The notes: generated from the letters alone by a model not told the origin. Shown: positions 10,803-20,977, numbered from the stretch's first letter. The stretch is DNA of 64,000 nucleotides from Nemertoderma westbladi (GCA_032718475.1 JAUCBJ010002394.1:16003-80002), one strand, 5' to 3'. Program-made: numbers and translations.

Positions 10803-13284
10803 ACTAAGTCGAGCGAACTCGGACAGTGGAAATGAGATCCTTCCAGACTTCCCAATTCTCCATAGTTGTCGCAATTTCGTTTCTCCCAAGTTCAGTATCC
10901 CTTTCAAGTTGATCTATATATGTTATGGCGGTCGTCCACGACTACGCTTTCCATGAGTTGGTTGCCAGAGAAGTAGATCTGGTATGACCTCGTCTTTACT
11001 TCGCCAGCTGTGCCCACTGAATCTTAATCTGCGTTCACGGAGGGTGGTTGACACAGGTGGTATTGTACCATAAAGCTCGGCGTTTGTCATGTGATGTCTC
11101 CAGCGGATGTTTAGGGCTGCCCATAGTAGTCTTGTAAAGCAACCATCAATTTGTTGTTCAAGTGATTTAGTCAGTGTCCAGGTCTCTCCCCCGTATAAAA
11201 ATACACTTTCCACTGTGGCTCGTAAGAACTTAGTCTTCAGGTGCCTGGAGAGATCAGATTTCCAGATGGTATCCATTTATTATAGAGCTACCCAAGCCTT
11301 TGCTTTCTTAACTTCTATGTCCTTTTTGCTACTCTGTATCCATGATCCAAGGTACTGGAAGTCATCGACCTTCCTTAGTTGATTATTATCAATGGTTGTC
11401 AAGTTTCCCTCAACATTAAAGGTCATGAATTCGGTCTTGGTAGCATTTATATGCAATCCAACCACCTTAGCAGCCCTCTCCACTTTATTTAGTAGAAGCT
11501 GTGCATCTGCTAGCGTATTAGAGGGCGATGCTATCTGCAAAGTTGGTGTCTGTGACTGTAGTTGCCGGATATCTACTACTTCTGCGTTCTTGAAGTGTGA
11601 ATCCCAGATCTTCACCCTTTGTGGCCGTCCTCATTGCGTAATCCATCACAATTACAAATAGTAATGGTGCTAATGTGTCACCTTGCAGTACACCAGCAAG
11701 GATTGAGAAAAACTCAGTTTCACCATCTGGTGAGAGTACCTGCGCTTCTGTGTCACAATATAACAATCCAATGCCAGCAACAATAACTTCTGGTATTCCA
11801 TAAGCTCTTAGGATTTTAAGCATTTTACCTGTATGGATGGACTCGAATGCCTTCTTGAAGTCCACAAAAGTCATGACTGCGGGGAGATTCTTTGACTTAA
11901 TTCCTTCAATCAGTCTCCGTAGTGCAAGTATCTGAGCTATTGTTGATCTACTTGGTCGAAATCCGTTTGGCTCTTACGCAGTAGTTTCTCTATGTGAGGC
12001 CTAATCCTATATAGAATAATTTTATTGTATATTTTGGCAGCTACCACAAGCAGACAGATCCCACGATAGTTTGTTGGTATGCCGAGGTCTCCTTTCTTGG
12101 GGAGAGGCTTTAGTTGACCTTTAGTCCAAATTGGTGTTGGCTTTTCCCCTTTTACATCCGGTTGCAAACATTCAATAATGGTCTGTTTAGCACTCCGGTT
12201 TTCCATACCTCCGCTGGGATTTCATCTAATCCACTCGCTTTATTATTGGACATGCTTTGAATGCTTCTTCGGAGTTCGGCAGGTGTGATGTGAAGTCCTC
12301 TGTTTCTATAGGTAGTGTCTTGTCATATATTTTCCTTGTAGGGCTGACCTCGATGTTTGGTGGCTTCCCAAGCAAGTTGCTGAAGTGATTTTTCCACTTC
12401 CCAACACGTACTTCAGGACTATCGCATTTGAGGCGCCCCTTTGCACAACTTTTCCGACCAGATACCTTATTTACAGTTTGCCAGGTAAGTCTTGATTGTT
12501 GCTGTATGTGAGCAGTTGTAATTGCTTCAGTTTTATCCTGTATGTACTTTTCCTGGCTGATGTTGTAGGCCAATTTAAGATCGTCCTTAGCTTTCTCAAC
12601 CTTGTTAATGTTTTCGGTTGTTGGTTGTTCGGTTTTAACTTTGTAGGCTATCTTAAGATCTTCTCTCTTACAAGTAACCTCAGAGTTTTGCCATGGCACA
12701 TAGTGTTTTCGTTTAGGTTTCTGGGGGATATGCCTCTTAGCTGATTCCTTGTGGGCTGTTATTATATTCTGGTATATTGATTCGGTAGATTGGTCTTCAT
12801 CCATTGACTGAAGTGCTTCAAAGCGGTTTCGAACTTCTACTGTATAAGCATCCTTTACTGCATTGTCAGTTCTGAGTTTCACCCAGTCATAGTTGATTTG
12901 CTTGCTTGTCATGGGTTTGCTGGCTCTCAAACTGAATCTGATCTCTGCAGTCACAATTCTGTGGTATGAAACCAATTAGGTTGAACGAGCTGTATGCCTC
13001 GCAGTTGATCATGCTGTTTCTCCACTTTTTGTTTACAAGGATGTAATCCAGTTGTGCTTTGGGTCCATTAGGGTATTGAAAGGTCCATAGCTTCCCCTTA
13101 CTCTTTTCGAATGTGTTGTCACATTCACATTCTTAAATTAGGTCTAAAAGTAAGTACCCATTTCTGTTAAAGCTGGTGTTATAGGTGTAACCCTTGATGT
13201 CTTCTGGGCCAATTTGCGCATTCAGGTCACCAGCAATGACTTTAACATTGTGTTTCGGAATGTCCTTAATAAGTCCAGTCAGTT
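10803..13284 (-). pseudogene. LINE family B: RT and C-terminal part, interrupted
   Basis: Minus-strand non-LTR retrotransposon of a second family. From 13284 leftwards: endonuclease end (GDLNAQIG, then KLWTFQYPNGPKAQLDYIL), the SDHR-type region changed to SYHRIV at 12975, a linker (12226-12975), and reverse transcriptase across 11518-12206 (FVDFKKAFES, GVLQGDTLAP). The C-terminal segment follows (10923-11615; FLYGGETWTLT). Several frameshifts separate these pieces. The catalytic FADD reads FADS, so the RT is dead. The 5' part of the same element continues at 28017 on the far side of BEL element 1, which split it and duplicated CAGTT. The 3' end near 10803 is CTA-rich, matching the (TAG)n tail of the second copy at 60321. 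Confidence 0.92.
13280..13284. repeat. Target site duplication CAGTT (left)
   Basis: CAGTT directly precedes the 5' LTR and is repeated directly after the 3' LTR at 28017-28021. The LINE family B sequence reads through in register across the pair, which confirms a true integration event. Confidence 0.93.
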
Positions 13285-14672
13285 TGTTCGCGGTATTTCA
13301 ACTTTTCATAACGCGAGTTGAATATTTTTTGTATTTATTTAAAATGATTATTCCGATATCACTACTGGGTGCGGGACCTTGGGTTTTGGGCACACTCAAT
13401 GAACTGGGGGCGATTTATGGGCAAATATTGGGGCGACTTACAGGGTAGGGTACGGGACTCATTTCGTGTATATAAGGGCCAGGGGGGGAAGGAAAAGTTA
13501 AGCAGTATTCAGGTTTACCTGACTACTATTAGGCCTAGCCAACTTCCTGCTGCCTGTAGAGGTGGATTTGGTAACTCGCTAGGTCTAAAGGACAAGGACT
13601 GCCCTTAGCGGCCCTGGCCAACAGCAGTTATTACGAGCCTGAAAAGGACATTGGAAAGTCTGCTGCTTGTGTCAGGGATTTGCGACGGAAAACGACGACA
13701 GACCCCGTAGCCAAGCTGTACTGGTTCTCGATGATCGTTCCCTTTGGGGTTCGTGAGGGGTGGGGCGGACACGCGAAAGGGTCGACCGACTAACAGAGGA
13801 AGGGTTTGACGAGGACTTCCCTTAGCGGTCTCTGGTCAACAGCAGTTATTACGAGCCTGAAAAGGACATCGGAAAGTCTGCTGCTTGTGCCAGGGATTTG
13901 CGACGGGAACCGACGACAGACCCCTTAGCCAAGCCATACTGGTTCTTGATGATCGTTCCCTTCGGGGTTCGTGAGGGGTGGGACGGACACGCAACGGGGT
14001 CGAAAGACAAAGGACTGGACTCTACCGACGGTTCGGAGCCTGAATAAGGACTCGGAAAGCCTAGGTGGTTGGGACTCTGCGATGAACCGACGGACCCCTA
14101 GCCAAGCCGTACTGGTTCTCGATGATCGAACCCATCGGGGTTCGTGAGGGGTGGGACGGACACGCGAACGGGTCCACCGACATGACAGACTCCTAGCTAA
14201 GCCGTACTGGTTCTCGATGACCGATCCCTTCGGGGTTCGGGAGGGGTGGAACGGACACGCGACAGGGTCGACCAACACCAACACTACAGCACCAAGACTA
14301 GGACCGAGGGAAAATCTGGGGAACATTAGTTAGGCGAAAATCTGAGCGAACAGTGGGTAATTAAATAATTTACTGTAGGGATTTATATGTTTTTAGATAT
14401 AGATTTATATGTAGTGTATTATTATTGTGAATAACTTGGTGTATATTGGTTTGGGGAAGCCCAATTTATTCTCAATCAAGGTTCAACTGTAGGGAAGTTA
14501 CATTAAAGAGTATATCCAACCAATGCAGCTTTTTCTCAACCGCAATCTTGCATTTAAGAACGGGTTCCTTCTCCACAATCAATATCCGGTGACTGGCCGG
14601 GATTCCGTGGTCAGTAAAGTTCCGCCTCCAGCATCGGCGTTTTCCCCCATTGTGTCGGGAATAACGGCAACA
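13285..14672 (+). repeat. 5' LTR of BEL element 1
   Basis: 1388 bp, TGTTCGCGG...GGCAACA, roughly 95% identical by eye to the 3' LTR. A TATATAAGGGCC box lies at about 13470, so transcription probably starts some 25-30 bp downstream. The second half holds four direct repeats of about 75-100 bp around TACTGGTTCTCGATGA. Each contains a palindrome of the type CGAACCC-TTCG-GGGTTCG (best at 27487 in the other LTR), and copies of CGAGCCTGAAAAGGAC lie between them. No confident primer binding site was found in the 40 bp after the LTR. Confidence 0.93.
13468..13478 (+). promoter_or_regulatory. LTR TATA box
   Basis: GTATATAAGGGCC lies in the first 200 bp of the LTR and is conserved in the 3' LTR near 26791. 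It is the only good TATA element in the LTR. It marks the U3 promoter by position and sequence; no start site can be seen directly. Confidence 0.6.
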
Positions 14673-14879
14673 AAATTGAGAATAAAACGCGGCCAACTTC
14701 AACTGGTGGAAGTTGGGAATCCTGCAATACTCTTCAAACTCTCTCCGTGCTTACCCAGCACCCACTACGAGGAAACTCTGGTATTTGAGTTAAGACAAAG
14801 CCGTGGTTTAATCAATCAACAAACTCGATCAAATAAACTCATAGTCGGCAGATCACATAAAGAGAGTCGTTAACAGGGA

Positions 14880-15071
14880 ATGGAAGTATCGATCACACCC
14901 ATTGACATAATTCAAGTTGAGCCAGGAATCTGGCACGTCGAGGTTGAAGTACAAGGAATGAACGTCGGACGATTCAGGATTACCGTTCGAGTAGTCCAAG
15001 CCGAGTACGAGAGCTACGAAGAACTATTCTACGACATCGCATATCTCGCTATCAACGAGGCGCTAGAATGA
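14880..15071 (+). CDS. 63-residue leader ORF overlapping gag
   Basis: A short acidic protein starting MEVSITPIDIIQVEPG and ending LAINEALE lies between the 5' LTR and gag. Its TGA stop overlaps the gag start as ATGA (15068-15071), so gag could be reached by termination and re-initiation. It has alternating hydrophobic and charged residues like a small beta-rich fold (WHVEVEVQGMNVGRFRITV), no membrane segment and no cysteines. BEL elements usually have no separate ORF before gag. I recognise no family. It has the same GC-rich codon style as gag, which supports real coding, but a chance ORF cannot be excluded. Confidence 0.6.
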   Translation: MEVSITPIDIIQVEPGIWHVEVEVQGMNVGRFRITVRVVQAEYESYEELFYDIAYLAINEALE

Positions 15072-17533
15072 CAACGAACAACGTCTCCGACACCGATGAG
15101 ATGGACACCCGCACAGACTCGGAAGCCGACGAGGTACCGAATATCAAGAACATGACCCGTCGACTAGGTGCTCTCAAAGGCGGAGTCACTCGAGCGTATC
15201 AGCGTTTAGAGAAACAACTCAAGAGAGTCGAAACTCCCCTCAACGAGATACAAACTCAACTTCAGAATATCCGAAGTATCTTACAACGATATGAGAGGAT
15301 GATACAGGCGTATCAAGAACTCGTTCCCTCCACCGATCAGGTAAACTACCCCAGGTTAGAAGAACATGTTGTACATCTAGATGAGTTCCGCAAACAACAC
15401 CAGAGGACCCTCAGCCTTGTGAGAGGCTACGAAGAACAGTACTACAAGAGAGCCGAAAGAACAGACACAGAATCGGTGCGAACCTCCAGCACCAGGACTG
15501 CAATACATCGAAAGAGAACGGGGTCCTCTAGGAACCAGCACTCCAGCGCTAGGAGCGCGGTGTCCGGTTCAGCACACAGCTCTCAAGGGGGTCAGCCACT
15601 CCGAGACCAGCTACGAGAACAGAAGGCATTAGCCCTCAAAGCTCGGATGGAAGATGAGTATGTTCAACTGCGAAACGAGCAAGATGTATTAGCCGCCGAA
15701 ATGCAAAAACGAGAGGCCGAACAAGCGGCCGAATGGCAGGTCGAACAACGCGAACAGCAGGCCGAACAGCATAGACGAGAGGCCGAACAACGTGAACAGG
15801 AAGCTGAACAACGTGGACGAGAGGCCAAACAAGAGATCGAACAACGTAAATGGGAGGCAGAAATGCGTAAACAACACGCCGAGGCCCAAGCGATTCTCAT
15901 CCACAAAAAGAATGCGGACATTGCGAAACTCGCAGAATATGAAGCCGCGCTTATAGAACGAGATATTCAAATATACGAGGACTGGGAAAGGGGTATAGAT
16001 CAGAACTATGAACTAATACCGATACCAGAATTAGAGAAGTCATTAACGACACCGGCGGTGAAACCTCCGAAACCCGAGTTCCCGCCTACCATACAGTCTA
16101 CGTTATCGGCACAAGCACCGGTATTCCATCCCCCACCGGTTACGCTTAAGAATGAGGAACCTTATATCCCAGCCAATCCCACGGTCCCGAGCGTCCTCAA
16201 GTACGAGCCTGAAAAGGACTCGGAACGGATCGCCACTCCCCGATCCAACAACCCGTTTACATCCACACCACAAATCCGTAGCCGCGTCATCATTAAAACT
16301 CCACCTATCATCGATCCATCGTGTATGGGAGAGAGTGCAAATAACTATAACCCTCCTAGTCATTCCGGCTCAGATGACGTTGGCATTATCCGGGCATTAG
16401 AGAACCGACTGGCCATGCCCAAGATGGAGATCCGCACCTTCAAAGGAGATCCCATCGATTACCTCAGATTCAAGAAACGGTTTTTCGCGCAGATTGGATC
16501 AACGGACATAGCCGACGCACAAAAGCTAGTATATTTATCCCAATACCTGGGCGACAAACCACGCCGGATTATCGCATGTTTCGAGGGAGGAGCTCATGAG
16601 GCATACTATGACGCATGGAAAACTCTAGATAAAAGATACGGAAATATCGGGACTATAATTAATAAAACTCTCGAGAAACTGATACAGGACGCGGGATCCC
16701 TAGGGGACCCACAGAATATCCAAGAATTCTCAGATTCGATGAAGGATGCCTACTACACTCTAAAACCATTAAATAAGGAGGAACAAGTAAACAACATTCT
16801 AAATCTCCGACAGATCGCCCGGAAGTTCCCCGGATGGCTGCAAAGTAAGTGCGCCTATAAATGCGTAAATCTCCGGCGCAGACACCCAGATCGAGATCCC
16901 AGCTTCCTTGAAATGTCGGCATTCCTGGACGATATCTCCGAAGCCATGAATGACTCGATGTTCTCGAAACAGAGTCTCGCCAAGTTAGACGGAATAGAGA
17001 GCAACTCCAGGAGTAAGACACCCAAACAGAAACCGAGATTCCGTCCCCCTCCGGTGATTACGATGGCTATCACCATGGCCGAGGATTCCGACGACGAAGA
17101 CTACGAGGAACCGACATCAGCCGAGGAATGGGCGTGTTATCTAGCGAATTGGGCACCCGAAAGTGAAGGCATCACAAACCCCCTTCTCTGTCTCTTCTGC
17201 GGAGAGAAACATAAAGTGGAATTCTACAGGAAGTTCCAGTTCGCCGAACTCGTCCCACGCTTCGAGGCGATAATGAAACACCAAGGATGCTTCTGGTGTC
17301 TTGGAACAGGTCACTATGTTCGGGATTGCGACCAAAGATCGTGCTGTGCGGTCTGTAACAACCTACGTCATCACACGCTCCTCCACATCCCCGCGAACTT
17401 TGACTTCACCACCCTCCCCTTTCGGATTGAAGCCAAGCGAAGAGGAGAAACGAACCACGTTTCTAAAGGAATCCGGACAACCCACCGGAGAGAAACCAAC
17501 CGTTTAAAACCTCCACCGATGCATCACAAGTGA
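15068..17533 (+). CDS. gag: Gag protein of BEL element 1 (821 aa)
   Basis: Structural protein that would assemble the retrotransposon particle and bind its RNA. The ATG at 15068 overlaps the leader ORF stop. Residues about 20-135 are helical. Residues about 180-330 are an Arg/Glu/Gln-rich coiled coil with repeated REAEQREQEAEQ-type heptads. A Pro-rich linker follows, then the capsid-like DUF1759 region (about 455-640: MPKMEIRTFKGDPIDYLRFK...YLGDKPRRI). Zinc-binding sites sit near the C-terminus: CFWCLGTGHYVRDC is a perfect CX2CX4HX4C knuckle, followed by a CCHH site (CAVCNNLRHHTLLH). The ORF is uninterrupted, and GC-rich compared with the surrounding intron. A T TTA AAA slippery site precedes the stop. 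A copy of the element-specific hairpin motif lies in it at 16204. Confidence 0.92.
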   Translation: MTTNNVSDTDEMDTRTDSEADEVPNIKNMTRRLGALKGGVTRAYQRLEKQLKRVETPLNEIQTQLQNIRSILQRYERMIQAYQELVPSTDQVNYPRLEEHVVHLDEFRKQHQRTLSLVRGYEEQYYKRAERTDTESVRTSSTRTAIHRKRTGSSRNQHSSARSAVSGSAHSSQGGQPLRDQLREQKALALKARMEDEYVQLRNEQDVLAAEMQKREAEQAAEWQVEQREQQAEQHRREAEQREQEAEQRGREAKQEIEQRKWEAEMRKQHAEAQAILIHKKNADIAKLAEYEAALIERDIQIYEDWERGIDQNYELIPIPELEKSLTTPAVKPPKPEFPPTIQSTLSAQAPVFHPPPVTLKNEEPYIPANPTVPSVLKYEPEKDSERIATPRSNNPFTSTPQIRSRVIIKTPPIIDPSCMGESANNYNPPSHSGSDDVGIIRALENRLAMPKMEIRTFKGDPIDYLRFKKRFFAQIGSTDIADAQKLVYLSQYLGDKPRRIIACFEGGAHEAYYDAWKTLDKRYGNIGTIINKTLEKLIQDAGSLGDPQNIQEFSDSMKDAYYTLKPLNKEEQVNNILNLRQIARKFPGWLQSKCAYKCVNLRRRHPDRDPSFLEMSAFLDDISEAMNDSMFSKQSLAKLDGIESNSRSKTPKQKPRFRPPPVITMAITMAEDSDDEDYEEPTSAEEWACYLANWAPESEGITNPLLCLFCGEKHKVEFYRKFQFAELVPRFEAIMKHQGCFWCLGTGHYVRDCDQRSCCAVCNNLRHHTLLHIPANFDFTTLPFRIEAKRRGETNHVSKGIRTTHRRETNRLKPPPMHHK

Positions 17534-17982
17534 CAAATATCTCAGCCACGATCAACCTTATAAATCGCCGTTACATGGTCTTCGCCAAAGTAATCCCAGT
17601 AAGAATTCAAGGGGTTGGTAAATCCTTGACGATGCTCGCGTTCCTTGATAACGGGTCGGACGGAACCATCATCGACCGGGATTTCCTCAAGCAACTAGGC
17701 CTAGACTATGAACCTTGCAAACGGCCCATACAAACTATCACCGACCACAGAGAGGTAGAATCCGGGGAGGTGCAGCTCCAGATGGAAGGAGTAATGAAGG
17801 GCTACGAGACGGTTAAGCTGACCATCAAGAACGCCTTGGTACACACAGACCTCCGAGTGCGGTTCCGACAATCAGCCGAGTACGCCCCCCTCATACAGTT
17901 GGACCGAGACGATGTAGACCTAAGGTGCCCGCCGTTGGATGTAAACCGCATCACCCTACTGATCGGACTTGATCCGACTTGA
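17467..17982 (+). CDS. Protease domain of BEL element 1 pol (frame -1 to gag)
   Basis: Retroviral-type aspartic protease of the DUF1758 kind that would cleave Gag and Gag-Pol. The catalytic loop reads AFLDNGSDGTIIDRDFL, that is D-N-G where D-S/T-G is usual. The frame has no ATG at its start and overlaps the gag end, so it is probably translated by -1 frameshifting at 17503. The domain ends with PPLDVNRITLLIGLDPT, the usual end of the DUF1758 region, then meets a TGA at 17980. Six bases further on the nested LINE begins. The RT that should follow is missing. With the LINE removed, the frame continues straight into the integrase ORF except for that TGA. Confidence 0.85.
   Translation, partial: RNPDNPPERNQPFKTSTDASQVTNISATINLINRRYMVFAKVIPVRIQGVGKSLTMLAFLDNGSDGTIIDRDFLKQLGLDYEPCKRPIQTITDHREVESGEVQLQMEGVMKGYETVKLTIKNALVHTDLRVRFRQSAEYAPLIQLDRDDVDLRCPPLDVNRITLLIGLDPT
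17503..17509 (+). promoter_or_regulatory. -1 ribosomal frameshift slippery site T TTA AAA
   Basis: In the gag frame the codons read CGT TTA AAA, an ideal X XXY YYZ heptamer, 22 nt before the gag stop. The protease frame is exactly -1 to gag and is open from 17467 (after a TAA at 17464) to 17979, so this is within the only 66-nt overlap where a shift would work. A downstream stimulatory structure was not identified. Confidence 0.7.
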
Positions 17983-17985
17983 TAC
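17980..17985. repeat. Probable target duplication TGATAC of the nested LINE (left)
   Basis: TGATAC ends at 17985, directly before the LINE 5' end, and is repeated at 20972-20977 directly after the LINE's TAG tail. Six bases could be chance, but the pair brackets the LINE exactly. Confidence 0.6.
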
Positions 17986-20971
17986 CTGACTATCCTGACT
18001 AGCCTCAGTAAACACCCTAACACTCGGGTCCCCAATGCGACAAGGTGAGCTGACTGCCTTGGCAGATAAGCTTTCTCTTAGCGCAGTGGGTGTTCAAGAG
18101 CACCGAATGCAGACTGGACAGACTGATGAGGTGCTGATTAAGGACATGGGGGGCGGTTGGCGACTCGCCCTCGCGTCAGCAGATGATAGTGGCAATGGTG
18201 GAATTGGTCTATTGATGAATCCAACTGCACATGCAGCATTGGACAAAATAGACCAAATCTCTAACCGCATCATCCGTTGCCACTTCTCATGTTCTGGAAG
18301 ACTGGCTAAGAAGTTTCCTAAGGTGGTTCTGATTGTGTGCTACTCTCCAACTAGTGTTGCCCCTGTAGAGGAGGTGGAAAATTTCTACCACAATCTACAA
18401 GCAGCTACTGATGGAGTGGATCAGCATGCATTCTTAACATTCCTGGGAGACTTTAAAGCAAGTCTGCATCAATCACCTACATCGCCCTGGGTCTATAGCA
18501 ATAGTGTTAACCGAAATTCTGTCCATCTTCAGGATTTTATCTCTGGAAATGGATTGTTTTCGGCTGGAACCCAGTTCAAGAAGCGAACTGGAAAGCTATG
18601 GACTCATAGTGGACCCAGTGGTCACAAGTCCCAGATAGACCATATTCTGTTTCGTAGGAAATACAGGAGCTCTATACAAGACTGTAATGCATTTACACTT
18701 CGACCCTTCTCCAGTGATCACCGCCTTATTGTGGCCAAGGTAAGACTTAGTCTGCGTGCTAGCAGAACAACGAAATCTGCCTTGCCGCGGCATGACTGGT
18801 CCTCTCTGTTGCAACAGCCAAGTGTGAGATCCAGCTTCACACTACAGCTGAGCAACAGGTATGAGGCTCTTGCCTCTGAGGCGTCAGATCACTGTGAGGG
18901 CTATACTGCCTTTACAGAAGCAGTTAAGTTAGCAGCTGCAGAAACAGTTCCTGTATACCCTCGAAACAGGAAAAGGGCCCCCTGGACTGACAACAAAATT
19001 CAGAAGTGCCGAAATGACCTTCATAAGGCGCAGAAAGAGTCCCGACTCAAACAGACTACAGCGGCCAAGAATGCAGTTAAGGCTGCATCTAGGTCCCTGA
19101 ACAGGCAGTACTCTGTTAATCTACAGGAGCTAATAAACCAACAGGTTGATGCCATCAATGATGCTGACGACAGCAGGCAATCATCCCAGGCATGGAAATC
19201 AATCAATCTGCTTACTGGGCGGAAAAGCCAACCAACCACCAAGGTTAAGGCTGAATCACCAGCCGATCGCCTCAATGGTTGGAAAGCCCACTTTGAAAAG
19301 CTCCTCAATAATGACAGGGTATTGCCTGATAACTTTATAGAAGTAAAAGTGTCTGAGTCTGTACTCCCAGATATTCCCATTGGCGATATCTCCTTTGCAG
19401 AAGTGAAGGCTGCTGCAAAGAGCATTAAGACCAATCGTGCCAGTGGAGTAGATGGTGTTCCCCCTGAGGTCTTTAAAATACCTGAGTGTTTAAAGCTCAT
19501 CTATCCCATCATAGTAGACATGTACCGAACAACAAGAGTCCCACAAGAAATGAAAACAAATAAGTTGGTGCCAGTCCCCAAGAAGGGCAACCTAACACTC
19601 TATGGTTCTTTTCGGGGAATCTCATTGATCTCGATTGCTGCAAAGCTATACAATAGGATTCTATTAAATCGCATCAGGGATCCCATTGAGAGACTGCTCC
19701 GTGGAAATCAGAATGGGTTCCGTAAAGGTCGTGGGACCATGGAGCCCATTTTGGCACTTAGAAGGATAATTGAAGAATTATCAAAAAAGAAAGACAGGCA
19801 TCTGGCTGTTATCTTTGTTGACTTCTTCAAGGCCTTTGATTCAGTCTCTCGCTCACGTATGTTCAGCATACTTTCATTATATGGGATTCCTGATGAAATT
19901 ATTGCAGCAATCAGATCAGTATACGATGGTTCGACAACATTTGTGTCTACTGTTGACGGTGACACAGAACCATTTGAAGTGTTATGGGGCGTCCTCCAAG
20001 GAGACACACTTGCACCATTCTTGTTCATTATTGTGGTTGACTATGTTCTACGCATGTCCTTAGATCATCATAATGATGATGGGGTGATGATAACTCCACC
20101 TACTGGCTCCAGAAGTCGAGGAAATCCTGCCAAGTACCTAACTGATCTAGACTTTGCTGATGACTTAGGAGTACTCTCAGAATCATTAGAGGGAGCCCAA
20201 CGGCTCCTCAGCTCATTAGAACATGCTGCTTCTAGTGTTGGTCTTTTTATTAACTCCAGAAAGACCAAAATTCTGACTGTTAACTTTGAAAGTCCTCAGC
20301 AAGTCTCTGATCGGATGAGCATAAGCTCAAAGGATGGTATGCTTGAGCATGTGGACGACTTCTGTTACCTGGGATCATGGATCCGGAAGTCAGGTGAGGA
20401 CCTTCGAATACGTAAGGGAAAGGCATGGACAGCCTTGAATAGGCTTTCCAGGATTTGGAAATCACCGAGAATTAATCGGAAACTTAAGGTCCGATTATTT
20501 AGAGCAGCAGTAGTTCCAGTACTCCTCTACGGGAGTCCATGCTGGGCTCTAACTGCTGAGGACACCAAATCTCTGGATGGCACATTCACAAGAATGCTAC
20601 GCCGGGTTCATTGTGTCAAGTACAATGCACACATCTCCAACCAGACACTATATAACATTGGAGGTGTCTCATTGGTTCCCCCAAGCTTGACACTAGAACA
20701 AAATCGCCTCCGCTTTGCAGGACATTGCTTTCGCCGTGAGGACCAGCCAGTGCATAATCTTGTACTTTGGCAGCCTCATGGAGTGAATAAGCATGGTGGA
20801 CAGCCCATGACTTTCTTGAGACGCATCTTAAAGGACACTGGCCTTAAAGATGCGGATGATCTAGCAAATGTCATGGGTGATAGGGAGTTGTGGCGGTGCA
20901 ATTTTGTTGACAAGCCGGCACAGCATTCTTAAAAATGCAGCTGCAATGCAGCATGCCGATCCTAGTAGTAG
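17986..20971 (+). mobile_element. LINE family A, best copy, nested in BEL element 1
   Basis: Non-LTR retrotransposon with one long ORF (18035-20932) and a short 3' UTR ending GCATGCCGATCCTAGTAGTAG. It is 5'-truncated compared with the copy ending at 63240, which has about 780 bp more upstream sequence. It lies in the same orientation as the BEL element, between its protease and integrase. Confidence 0.92.
18035..20932 (+). CDS. LINE family A ORF2: APE endonuclease and reverse transcriptase (965 aa)
   Basis: An intact ORF for target-primed reverse transcription. Residues 1-245 are APE-type endonuclease: QEHR at 21-24, GDF at 138-140, QIDHI at 200-204 and SSDHR at 226-230. In the GDFN metal/active-site motif the Asn is Lys here (GDFK), while the other copies keep GDFN. 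A basic linker spans 245-450. RT covers about 455-760: KLVPVPKKGN, GFRKGRGT, FVDFFKAFDS (Asp596), GVLQGDTLAPFLF and LDFADDL (Asp709-710, intact). The C-terminal 200 residues (DDFCYLGSWI...VLLYGSPCWALTAED...FAGHCFRRED) are typical of these LINEs. The family's ORF extends further upstream in the 62499 copy, so this protein lacks its native N-terminus, and an in-frame TGA lies upstream at 17996. The endonuclease is probably inactive. Confidence 0.92.
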   Translation: MRQGELTALADKLSLSAVGVQEHRMQTGQTDEVLIKDMGGGWRLALASADDSGNGGIGLLMNPTAHAALDKIDQISNRIIRCHFSCSGRLAKKFPKVVLIVCYSPTSVAPVEEVENFYHNLQAATDGVDQHAFLTFLGDFKASLHQSPTSPWVYSNSVNRNSVHLQDFISGNGLFSAGTQFKKRTGKLWTHSGPSGHKSQIDHILFRRKYRSSIQDCNAFTLRPFSSDHRLIVAKVRLSLRASRTTKSALPRHDWSSLLQQPSVRSSFTLQLSNRYEALASEASDHCEGYTAFTEAVKLAAAETVPVYPRNRKRAPWTDNKIQKCRNDLHKAQKESRLKQTTAAKNAVKAASRSLNRQYSVNLQELINQQVDAINDADDSRQSSQAWKSINLLTGRKSQPTTKVKAESPADRLNGWKAHFEKLLNNDRVLPDNFIEVKVSESVLPDIPIGDISFAEVKAAAKSIKTNRASGVDGVPPEVFKIPECLKLIYPIIVDMYRTTRVPQEMKTNKLVPVPKKGNLTLYGSFRGISLISIAAKLYNRILLNRIRDPIERLLRGNQNGFRKGRGTMEPILALRRIIEELSKKKDRHLAVIFVDFFKAFDSVSRSRMFSILSLYGIPDEIIAAIRSVYDGSTTFVSTVDGDTEPFEVLWGVLQGDTLAPFLFIIVVDYVLRMSLDHHNDDGVMITPPTGSRSRGNPAKYLTDLDFADDLGVLSESLEGAQRLLSSLEHAASSVGLFINSRKTKILTVNFESPQQVSDRMSISSKDGMLEHVDDFCYLGSWIRKSGEDLRIRKGKAWTALNRLSRIWKSPRINRKLKVRLFRAAVVPVLLYGSPCWALTAEDTKSLDGTFTRMLRRVHCVKYNAHISNQTLYNIGGVSLVPPSLTLEQNRLRFAGHCFRREDQPVHNLVLWQPHGVNKHGGQPMTFLRRILKDTGLKDADDLANVMGDRELWRCNFVDKPAQHS

Positions 20972-20977
20972 TGATAC
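20972..20977. repeat. Probable target duplication TGATAC of the nested LINE (right)
   Basis: Copy of the hexamer at 17980-17985. After it the BEL reading frame resumes (GAG ATC CGT), in the same phase as the protease once the 2992-bp insertion is taken out. Confidence 0.6.

Noticed and set aside
13925-14326. 133-codon minus ORF in the LTR
   Set aside because: Made of the repeated LTR unit on the opposite strand; it repeats in the other LTRs and has no domain.
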